Assembly: GCA_020631735.1 (NCBI GenBank)
Contig: CM036158.1
Span: forward strand, 78,235,447 to 78,299,446
Length of the DNA stretch: 64,000 nt
Direction: 5' to 3'
Source of the DNA: Saccharum officinarum
Taxonomy: Eukaryota > Streptophyta > Magnoliopsida > Poales > Poaceae
Shown here: positions 55,247-64,000 of the stretch, piece by piece
How positions within the stretch are numbered: position 1 is the stretch's first letter
How the letters are laid out: each line of letters starts with the position of its first letter
Translations under genes and position numbers: made by a program
Notes under the pieces: model-generated
The model's database searches: none
The model's input: the letters and a program-made list of their open reading frames with translations, nothing else
What the model was told of the DNA's origin: nothing

Positions 55247-55850
55247 GGATCGAGGGCACAGCCGCACAGGGCACTTCCTGGAGACTGGACAACAACCATA
55301 GTACGTACGTGTGAGCCCCGCATGCTGGAGTTGTAGAGACGAGCGTCGCATCATCAAGGGTATGTGTCCTCACCGGTGACCTTGTAATGCACCATCTTCT
55401 ATATATTCGAGTAGTGTTACATTAATCATACCCACAAAAAAATGTTATATGAATCATGTCTAGTTTGTGTTACTTTCTTTCATTTTTTCCTTTTTTGTTT
55501 TCTAGTTTGGCTTGTCCTCGATTACAAGCCTTTTCTCTCCCCTTCCCTCTTGGTTAGTAATGAATCACCAAACTTGTTCTAGACCTTGGCCTTTCACTAC
55601 CGGAGACGAACAAGTTGCCGAGTGCCTCCCACTTTGCCGAGTGTCGCCCTCGGCAAAGTGGCGCACTCAGCATAGTTGACGTTTGCCGAGTGTCAGGCAC
55701 TTGGCAAAGCCTGACACTCGGCACACCGACCCTTTGCCGAGTGTCAAAGCCTTACCTTTGCCGAGTGTCCTCGATTGACACTCAGCAAAGGGACAGGCTT
55801 TGCCGAGTGTTTTTCCATAGCACTTGGCAAAGTTTTTTTTTTAATTTTTT

Positions 55851-56498
55851 TTTGGCCCCAAACTTTTTATGTAGCCTTCCTACATTAAATGAGACTACAT
55901 GTTCAAATTTTGAACATTTCTAAGACTTTTTGCTATATTTCTTCAATTTATTTCATTTCATTGAATTTTTTTCGAAAAATACAAATTTGAACTACAAGTA
56001 CATCGAATAATGCAATTCTATGAATGGAAAATTGATATTCATGTCATTGAGTGTAGTGTGAGGCCGTATCCATGAACGTACCTGAAATTTCGCATATCTT
56101 CTTCAGAAACATGACCTTGAACTTGCGAGCGAATTGTTTTTAAATTATAAAAAATACAAACGAAGTCCAAAAATCATGAAACTTGTTGAGGTGTCATGAT
56201 ATCACATGTGGAGGCTATGGTAAAAAATTGAGAAGGTTTCGCACACGTTGGCATGCACGATGATTACATGTGGAGATGTTTGGGTTTGTAAGCATCGTGT
56301 ATGCCAACATGAATATCAATTTTTCATTCATAGAATTGCATTATTCGATGCACTCGCAGTTCAAATTTGCATTTTCCAAAAAAATTCAATGAAATGAAAT
56401 AAATTAAAGAAATATAGCAAAAAGTCTTAGAAATGTGCGAAATTTGACCTTGTAGGCTCATGTAATGTAGGAAGGCTATAGAAAAAGTTTGGGGCCAA
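55851..56498. repeat. long inverted repeat in CACTA 2
   Basis: The arm at about 55851-56044 (GGCCCCAAACTTTTT...GATATTCATGTC) is matched in inverse by about 56306-56498 (CATGAATATCAATTTTT...AAAGTTTGGGGCC). The arms have moderate divergence and are separated by about 260 bases. Both arms abut subterminal TTTGCCGAGTG repeats, so the inner duplicate looks like an inverted copy of the element's own end. Confidence 0.85.
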
Positions 56499-56879
56499 AA
56501 AGAAAAAAAAAATTAAACACTTTGCCGAGTGCCATGGAAAGACACTCGGCAAAGGAGTCTATTTTTTTTATAGTTTCACGGTTTGTCGAGTGCCCTGACA
56601 GGCGGCACTCGGCAAAGCTTTTTCAAAAAAATAAAAAAGAAAAAAGGCACTTTGCCGAGTGCCCAATGACTTGGCACTCGGCAAAGAATTAACTTTTTTT
56701 AAAAAAAAATCGTAGCTAGTTATTTTTTGCAAATCTAAATCTTTGCCGAGTGCTCACGAGATCTGGCGCTCGGTCAAGTTTTTTTGAAATAAAAAATAAA
56801 ATGTCTTTGCCGAGTGCCATATCGCGAGCACTCGGCAAAGTGGGGATCCTGTGACTTAGACGGGCCCAGACACACACGC

Positions 56880-57420
56880 ACCCACGCACACAACAGACGC
56901 ACGCCCGCCCGCGCCGTGCCGCCACCCGCCGACCTCGCGCTCGTGCCGCCGCCGCCCGCGCCCGCCCATCCTCGCCACCGGCGGCCCCGCGCCTGGCCGT
57001 CCCCACCACCGACGGCCCCACGCCTAGCCATCCCCACCACCGGCGGGCCGCACTCGCCTATCCCTGCCACCACCCGCCCCTGCCACCGCAAGGCCGCCCT
57101 GCCCGCCTGCGTCTGCCAATGGAGGATGAAGGAGGAGGAGGGAGAAGGGAGGAGGAGGGTGTGGGAGGAGGAGGGAGAAGGGAGGAGCAGGCCGTGGGAG
57201 GAGGAGGGAGGAGGGAGGATGAGTAGCCTCTCGTCGGCGCCCCATCCACCCCACCAAGCCCGTAGCCACGCCTCGGTCAGCCGCTGACGCCGGGGAGGAG
57301 GAGGGAGGAGAGAGGACAAGGAGCCTCTCGTCGGTGCCCCGGCCGCCTCGCCGAGACCCTCCCCGGCGCCCCGCCTGCCTCGGCGATCCCACAGCCGCGC
57401 CCCACCCTCCATGGTAAGGA
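56880..57420 (+). other. GC-rich leader of CACTA 2 with short tandem repeats
   Basis: A Pro/Arg-coding, CG-rich stretch contains units of about 30 bases (around CCCCACCACCGRCGGC, 56960-57050). A purine-rich array of GGAGGAGGGAGAAGGGAGG-like units follows (57120-57220). It probably belongs to the transcribed leader of the transposase gene, not to a protein. Open frames here run on both strands only because of composition. Confidence 0.55.
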
Positions 57421-57928
57421 AACCTCGTCCTCCGACAGCCATTGAAATAGTTAATTTAGTGGACATAATGCATGATGGACGATGTTGGGTGATGTGTACG
57501 TGATTTAGCTACTCCCATCGTATGTGGTTGTCGGCTATCGAGCCGTTGTATGTAGTTGTCGGCCATCGTGCTGTTGATTTCTTGCAGGTTTTGCAGACCT
57601 CACCATTTAGGGGAGGTTCTGTCGAAATTTTTAATTGATGGTATTTTGTTCCTTTTGTTTGCAGAGAAGATGCCGTCATTGCCAAGCTAGAGTACCTCGG
57701 CGCTGCTGTGGTTCTGCCTGCACCGCGTCGCCTCACCATTGCACCGACCCGCCACGGCCCCGCTAGCTTGACTCCACCGCCACCCACGGTATAACTCCTC
57801 TTTCCGTATCATGGTCATAGGTCACGTAACCCAATTAGGCGTCTCCCATTGAAAGAGATACGGTTGGAGGTATGCAAATCTTTGCATATCGATAACTGTA
57901 TCTGTTTTGAATTGTCCATGTTTTTTGG

Positions 57929-58133
57929 ACAGCCCGCTGATGCGTAGATGGGTTAGTTTCCATGGTCTGCTCTGATCTGAGATGGAGTTTTGGCATCACC
58001 TCCCTATTGTTCTTCGGATACACACTCTCCCTGCTGGGACGTGTATCTAGAGAACAGCGGGGAGGTGCTACCGAAATTTCATCTTAGATCAGAGTAGAGC
58101 ATGGAAACTAGCCTCATCTATGATCTGCGGGTG
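57929..58133. repeat. near-perfect 200-nt hairpin in CACTA 2
   Basis: The left arm (57929-58024) and right arm (about 58035-58133) are reverse complements over about 95 bases with scattered mismatches, separated by about ten bases. Matching words include TTAGTTTCCATG/CATGGAAACTA, CTCTGATCT/AGATCAGAG and CACCTCCC/GGGAGGTG. It lies about 90 bases before the transposase start codon. Transcribed, it would fold into a long microRNA-precursor-like stem. Confidence 0.85.
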
Positions 58134-58224
58134 GGATTAGGACCTATCCTCACCTATTAGAGAGTAGGAACACCATGTAGATGCAATTGATGGTTACATT
58201 ACTCGCTGATTTATATGTTAGAGG

Positions 58225-58506
58225 ATGGATGACCGTGAGTGGATGTACACGGGCCGCTCAAGTCAGAGTGATTACACCATGGACTGGGTGAACAAGACTG
58301 ATGCTTTCTTGAACCATGCATTTGGCGAGGCTGCTAGAGGAGAGATGCTAGTTTTGTGTCCCTGCAGCAAATGTGCAAACATGAAAAGGCAAAATAGGGA
58401 CAACATGGCTAAACATCTTGTGAAGAATGGATTCACGCTGAACTATACCCGGTGGGTCCACCATGGTGAAGCCCATCGAATGAGAGAGGAGGCGGTGAGA
58501 CCATGA
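58225..58506 (+). CDS. TNP2 transposase N-terminal domain (Transpos_assoc-like)
   Basis: Starts MDDREWMYTGRSSQSDY at 58225. It has the WMY...FLNHAFG start and the cysteine cluster LCPCSKCANMKRQ, then DNMAKHLVKNGFTLNYTRWV. This is the usual N-terminal, probably zinc-binding, domain of plant CACTA transposases. The TGA at 58504-58506 is most easily read as a CGA to TGA change, because the same frame continues VEDFDADAGLVDMLDDFHEA directly after it. Confidence 0.8.
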   Translation: MDDREWMYTGRSSQSDYTMDWVNKTDAFLNHAFGEAARGEMLVLCPCSKCANMKRQNRDNMAKHLVKNGFTLNYTRWVHHGEAHRMREEAVRP

Positions 58507-61500
58507 GTGGAGGATTTTGATGCTGATGCCGGGTTAGTAGACATGTTAGATGACTTTCACGAAGCACAGTACGCTGAAGGACGTACAGAGGAGATGGAGG
58601 CAACCGCAAAGGCATTCTACGACATGTTGTCTTCGACACAGAAACCCCTTCACAATCGGACAACGGTTTCTCAACTGGATGCCATTAGATATGTAATGGG
58701 GTTCAAGTCCTAGTTTAACTTGAGTCGAGAAGCCTTCGATGGTATGTTGGCCCTATTTGGCGGCATGCTTCCGGAGGGCCACATTCTTCCAAAGAGCATG
58801 TATGAGTCATAGAAACTGCTTTGTGCACTTAAGATGCCGTATGAGCAGATACATGCTTGTCCGAAGGGGTGCGTCCTATTTAAGAAAGAACATGGATGCA
58901 AATTACTGTCCAAAGTGTAAATCATCCAGGTGCCTTGAGGTAGACGCGGGTGATGGCCAGAAGAGGCAGCTTTCTATCCCCATGAAAATCCTACGGTACC
59001 TTCCGTTCATACTAAGGATCCAACATCTATATATGACCTAGGAAACCGCAAAACAGATGACATGGCACAAAAAGGGCAAACGATACAATCCTGACAAGAT
59101 GGTACATCCCCTCCGATGGTGAAGCATGGAACTACTTTGATCGCATTCATCATGAGAAAGCTAGAGAGGCTCGTAATGTACGTGTTGCGCTGGCAATAGA
59201 TGGGTTCAATCCTTATGGACTGTTGGATGCCTCGTACACTTGTTGGTCCATCTTCGTTATCCCCCTCAATCTCCCCCCATCGTCCTCTTTCAATGTCATA
59301 CCATATTTTTGTCGTTGATAATTCCTGGACACCCGGGGAATAATATGGGTGTGTTCATGGAGCCTTTGGTGGATGAATTGATTACAGCTTGGGAGGAAGG
59401 GGTATGGACATACGACTGAGCTACAAGGTCAAACTTCAAAATGCGTGTTTGGTACCAATATTCCCTGCATGACTTCCTGGCATATGGGATATTCTACGCC
59501 TGGTGTGTTCACAGGAAGTTCTCATGCCCAGTATGCAAGGCAGCTCTGAGGTTCATCTAGTTGCAGAAGGGTGGCAAGTATTCAGCGTTCAACAAACATC
59601 GACAATTCCTCTCTTGACCATCCTCTTAGACAAGACATCAAGAACTTCATGAAAGGTGTCATAGTGAGAGATCCTCCACTGCAAATGATGACCAGTGCTG
59701 AGGTTCATGCTCAAATAGATGCTCTCAAGTGGAATAAAAAAGAAGGTCATTTTACGGGATATGGTCAGGAACATATGTGGACTCATAAGTCAGGCTTAAC
59801 GAGGCTCCCCTATTTTGATGACCTTTTTCTGCCACATAACATTGATGTAATGCACACTGAAAAGAATGTCGCCGAGGCACTTTGGGCAACACTCATGGAC
59901 ACTGAAAAGTCCAAGGACAACCCTAAGGCTAGAGTGGACCTAGCAACGTTATGCGATAGACCAAAGCAAGAGATGCGCCTCCTCGAGGCGGCAAGAAATG
60001 GACAAGGCCTAAGGCCGATTTCATGTTGAGCAGAGAACAAAGGAGGGAAGTACTTGAATGGATCCAGATGTTAATGCTCCCTGATGGATATGCAGCGAAT
60101 CTGAGGAGGGGAGTGAACTTATCTAGTCTGCGAGTCCTAGGGATGAAGATACATGACTACCACATATGGATTGAGTGGCTTCTTTCAGCAATGGTTCGAG
60201 GCTATATCCCTGAGCATGTCTAGCTTATGCTGGCAGAGTTGAGTTATTTCTTTCGCCAGCTTTGTGCCAAGGAGATATATCGGACCTTCATTGATGACTT
60301 GGAAAAAGTGGCACCTATGTTGCTCTGTAAGTTGGAGAAGATCTTTCCACCTGACTTTTTCACTCTGATGCAACATTTGATTTTGCACCTCCCGTATGAG
60401 GCTCAAATGGGGGGCCCGTGTAGGCCTGTTGGTGCTATCCAATCGAGAGAGGTCTAAAGACTCTTCGTAAAAAATGTAGAAATAAAGCCAAAATTGAGGC
60501 TTCCATTGCAGAGGCATTCATTTTGGAGGTGTCAAACTTCACAACAACATACTACGCTGAAAACCTTCCTAGCGTGCATAATCCACCCCCTCGTTACAAT
60601 GCTGGCAAAAATGAATCGAACCTCAGCCTTTTTCGGGGGCAACTCGGAAGCGCAAGTGCATCGATCGCTAGGCAGTTGAAAAATGAAGAGTGGCGTAGTA
60701 TCATGCTATATGTGTTGACCAACCTTGAGGAGGTGGAGCCATACATGGGGTAAGTTCTCAACTAACTTGTTTCAATACGCCGTCACTATTCTGCATCCAA
60801 CACCCTTGTTTCTCGTTGGTTCAGGCAATTTCTTCATGACTTCTGGAATCTGATACCCTTATTTCACAGGGTGCGGGACAAGGGAGGCCCGATTTTATTT
60901 CTTGGTTCAGACAGAAGGTACTGTCCAATTTAGCTCGTACTTAGTTCGACATTCCAAGTTGCTCATACATTTGGATGATATAACAATCTATCCTTCTTGA
61001 GCTTACAGGCCCAAACTGATGTGTCCATCAGTGATGAGTTGAGATAGGTTGCAAACGGCTTTGCCTATAGGGTCAAGTCATTTACCGGTTACGACGTGAA
61101 TGGATATCGCTTTCACACAGCAAGCTACAAGCAGAGTCGGCGCAATGAAGAACCACAAATAGCGAAGTTTGTACGACCGTCACTGATGGCCTCGACTATT
61201 ATGGAAGAATTGAAGAAATATATGAAGTTTCATTTCATGGTGGCAAACCTCTTAATCCTATCATATTCAAATGCCATTGGTTTGATCCTGGGGTAACGAG
61301 ACGGACCCCTCATCTTGGGCTAGTCAAAACTCGACAGGATTATGTCTATCCAGGAGACGATGTCTATATTATGGCTCAACAGGCCACATAGGTTTATTAT
61401 ACGCCATATGCGTGCAAAAAGAAACCGCATCTTTTGGGTTGGTATATTGTGCACAAGGTATTGCCACATGCTAAACTACTTGTCCCAAACGATGAAGATT

Positions 61501-61802
61501 ACAACTTCAACCCAAACACATATGACGGAGAGTTCTTTCAAGAAGAGGGGCTGTAAGGGAGGTTCGAGATAGACTTAACTGAAGTGATGCGAATGGAAGT
61601 AGACAATGAAACGGTTGATGACAAGGACTCTGGAGATGAGGTGCAAAATGAGAAGGACTTACAAATGCTTGACCGATTATGTTTAGGCAATGACAATGAA
61701 AACAACATTCCTCCTTCGGATAGTGTTGATTATTTTGACAATGTTGATAGTGATGATGAGTCTTATGATCCAGCTAATCCCGATCATGCAGATTATTTCT
61801 AA
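58507..61802 (+). pseudogene. TNP2-type CACTA transposase body, decayed
   Basis: Collinear pieces: FNLSREAFDGMLALFGGMLP (58714 on); CPKCKSSRCLEVDAGDGQKR (58909 on); TWHKKGKRYNPDK (about 59060); VALAIDGFNPYGLL; NNMGVFMEPLVDELITAWEE (59341 on). The best catalytic-core piece is 59571-60029 (MWTHKSGLTRLPYFDDLFLP, HNIDVMHTEKNVAEALWATL). Then come LAELSYFFRQLCAKE...LEKIFPPDFFTLMQHLILHL (DUF4218-like, to 60457), SLFRGQLGSASASIA, a DUF4216-like segment (61020-61300), and the acidic end DPANPDHADYF at 61802. Stops include TAG at 58711 and 58810 and TAA near 61555, all at expected Gln codons, plus frameshifts. The AG/GT-like breaks near 60750 and 60905 may be introns. Confidence 0.8.
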
Positions 61803-61919
61803 TACATGTAATACTATATTATTTTCTAATTATGTTTTGTTTATTTTGCATCTATGTAATTATGTTATTTATAATACAACATTGTTTTTTCTTTTTAATT
61901 GCAGGTGATTGCACGAAGA

Positions 61920-63990
61920 TGGTGGGCGGCGGGCGAACGAGGAATGTGAACTCGGTTTACCAAAGAACACGCCCTGCAGTGCCCACTACAGATGAGGAGC
62001 AGTCGGAGAGGAGGGGAAGGAGGAGGAGGGAGCAGCCGTAGCCGCAGGAGGCAGCCGTCTCCTACCCCACCGCATGAGGAGCAGGAGGAGGAGCGTGAGG
62101 AGGAGCTGGTTTGGCAGATGGACGAGGAGGGGGGAGGGACGACGAGGATGACAATGAGGAGGCAGTAGGTATGGGTTCCGCTTCCTCTGGTTCGTGCCAT
62201 GTCTACTTACGAGGTCCTGCGAGCCTCCTGGCGTGACTGATACCTCCTCATCAACGCCCACTAATCCGCCCCGAAGGAACCAAGTAAGTAACTTTACATG
62301 TTATCACTACTTCATATGATATGCTCAAAATCAAAATAGAAACTAATAATTTTTCTGAATCACTTGTGCATGAACTAGGTTGTTGTGGAGGATCGCAGAT
62401 GCTCCGTCAATGGCATCCTGGGTCTTCTGTGTAGGGAACACTGCCCTAGCTTGGTGTAGTTGGCCAGGAAGATAGAGCCGACCTACACGTTTGACCACTT
62501 CGCCACTACCGCCGATGTGACTTATGGCAACAATGTAGAGCGGGTGAGGTAGGAGCTGTGAGTAAGTCTTCCTCGCACTACATCGCATTCATTGTAATAT
62601 TCTTGAAATAATTAATGGATACATTGCGTCTATATGCAGGATTTTTTCACATGCTAGGAGGGAATGCGGGCGCATGCGGATTTGGTGGTTACCAAATCCT
62701 GTAAGAAACTCATCATGGACCTGCATTACGAGGCACGTATCTAGGCCATCATAACTTACTATCGATCCTTGGTCAAAGGCTAAAAAAGGATGCCGCAAGA
62801 ACCATGCAGCTCACCCGGGACCAGTACCTTTAGGTAGATAAAGAACACTAATATTGATTCCTTTTGAGATTAAGTTATTCTAATTTGATCTTCTTATATG
62901 TCAAATACTTGATGACGTGTAGATGATTCCCCCTTGGTGTGCCTCGTATCCTGAGTGCTAGGAGATGATCGTGGACAAGTGGTTGTCTAAAGCCTGGGAC
63001 TAGCAGCACAACGATGCCCGGGAATGTCGTTTGATGATGCCAGGTGTACCACACCATCAAGGTAGCCGCAACCTCGCCGGATACACACAAGCATGGGTAC
63101 ATGAATTCATTTATCTATTCTAACGCTCAATTCTGCCTGATTTCTAATCATCTTGTTGTCTTTCTCGCAGTCGGTGTCACATGGTGGCCAACCTTGCTCC
63201 ACCTTGCAAGCATGGGCTATGGCCCACAAGGGCAAGGCGACGTCCGATGTCTCCTACAACCTGGAGGACCCACCCGAGGCGTACACCAACACGAGCGTCC
63301 ACACCTGCCTCAGCAAGTACACATCGGTGGCAAGGTTGGTCCATGTGCCAGAGTATGATGCGAGCACCCAGGACCTTGACGCAGAGATCGTCATGAGGGT
63401 GGGAGGAGGCAAGAAGCATGGGCGGTACTGGATGGGCGACGACATCATCAACACGGCCTCTACTCCCTCTCTCCTAGATCCGAGCACGGAGCACGAGCGC
63501 AAGCGTCCCCTTACGCCATGGCCATCACCTACACAGCACCGGGTCAACGCACTCGAGGTTATTCCTATTTTATTCGTTGTACATTGATCTTTTACCTTTG
63601 CATTATTGTAACATTACCTTTGCGTTATTGTAGGCCCAGCTAGAAGAAGAAAGGAGGCAATGTCAGGGAGAGCACGAGATGATGCAGGCCTAGCTGGCAT
63701 CTGAGAGGGCCGAGCGGGAGGACCAGGAGAAGAAGGTGGCGGACCTGATTCAGTTCATGTCTAGGATGGGGCCCAATCGGGGATGGAGTTGCCAGCGTCG
63801 CTATTCGCTCCACCTCCAACTCCTGCTGCACCTACTCCTATGAGTATAAATGTTTATTGTTGTCGCTTGTGCTTTGCTTGTCTCACACATATAATCTCTT
63901 CTCCTTTGTGCAACCTCAGTCGGTGGGTTCGAATAATCCACCTCATGCGCCAGGTTGGCTTTCGAACGATCAAGGTACACCTTAACCACA
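61920..63990 (+). pseudogene. CACTA element 2 second gene (En/Spm-associated), decayed
   Basis: From MVGGGRTRNVNSVYQRTRP it is collinear with the minus-strand gene of CACTA 1: an Arg/Glu/Gly-rich stretch, NGILGLLCREHCPSL (about 62400), AYRATE-type text to 62840, then AMAHKGKATSDVSYNLEDPP (63218 on), GGKKHGRYWMGDDIINTAST (about 63405-63465) and a Glu/Arg-rich coiled coil (63640-63790). A TAG at about 62039 and others interrupt it. It begins about 120 bases after the transposase stop, probably as a separate transcription unit or downstream exon set. Confidence 0.65.
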
Positions 63991-64000
63991 ACCGGGGTGG

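Larger units (their letters stand above)
55595..64000 (+). mobile_element. CACTA element 2 (runs past the window end)
   Basis: It begins CACTACCGGAGACGAA at 55595, preceded by TTT. The subterminal TTTGCCGAGTG repeats (55613-55830 and 56519-56850) are the same as in CACTA 1. It then holds a long inverted repeat, a GC-rich leader (56850-57420), a hairpin (57929-58133), a TNP2-type transposase region (58225-61802) and a second gene (61920 onward). The right end lies beyond the window. It is longer and more complete than CACTA 1, but its genes carry many stops. Confidence 0.88.

Noticed and set aside
56774..57466. 230-codon minus-strand frame in the CACTA 2 leader
   Set aside because: It is antisense to the transposase unit, made of Gly/Ala/Arg and Ser/Pro repeats, and caused by CG- and purine-rich arrays.

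Overview
The window is nuclear DNA from a grass (Poaceae). The sorghum/sugarcane/maize side of the family is most likely, but this is an inference from the style of its transposable elements and the GC3-rich exon pieces, not a proven assignment. It is transposon-dominated intergenic DNA with one intact host gene that I can model, a four-exon bHLH transcription factor on the minus strand (53804-55198). Several broken gene pieces are also present: a ubiquitin-specific protease C-terminus, a mitochondrial carrier, an AVT6-like amino acid transporter exon and an unidentified membrane-protein exon.

Layout. 1-9.2 kb: AT-rich sequence with MITEs (4855-5362 with a nested one, 5504-5644, 7529-7712), a Helitron 3' end (to 3929) and a possible old LTR fragment. 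9.2-18 kb: scattered gene fragments mixed with two further Helitron ends, a MITE and a 1.83-kb solo LTR (15021-16850, TSD ACTTT) that splits the protease pseudogene. 18-38.5 kb: a nested stack. A ~1-kb rearranged Ty1/copia-type derivative (18029-38487, TSD GTGGT) carries a 19.4-kb Ty3/gypsy chromovirus (18589-38012, TSD TCAGG, minus strand, LTRs of ~4.5 kb). The gypsy interior contains the gag-pol segment twice across a 100-N gap, most likely two overlapping contigs that were not merged. It also has an extra coiled-coil reading frame before gag. The copia element sits in the second copy of an exon/intron block whose first copy is at 13.1-13.7 kb.

39-47.8 kb: a possible SINE, a 1.9-kb Helitron (41003-42923) and a 5'-truncated RTE-type LINE (43735-46450) inserted into a degenerate tandem repeat. 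47.9-64 kb: two CACTA (En/Spm) elements of one family, marked by subterminal TTTGCCGAGTG motifs. The first (47876-52564) is an internally deleted derivative on the minus strand. The second (from 55595 past the window end) is a longer plus-strand copy with decayed TNP2-type transposase and second-gene remnants. The bHLH gene lies between them.

The host gene and the elements do not form a pathway. The shared theme is transposon nesting, gene-fragment scattering and decay. In several elements the premature stops look like cytosine deamination (CAG to TAG, CGA to TGA, TGG to TAG), as expected for heavily methylated plant DNA.
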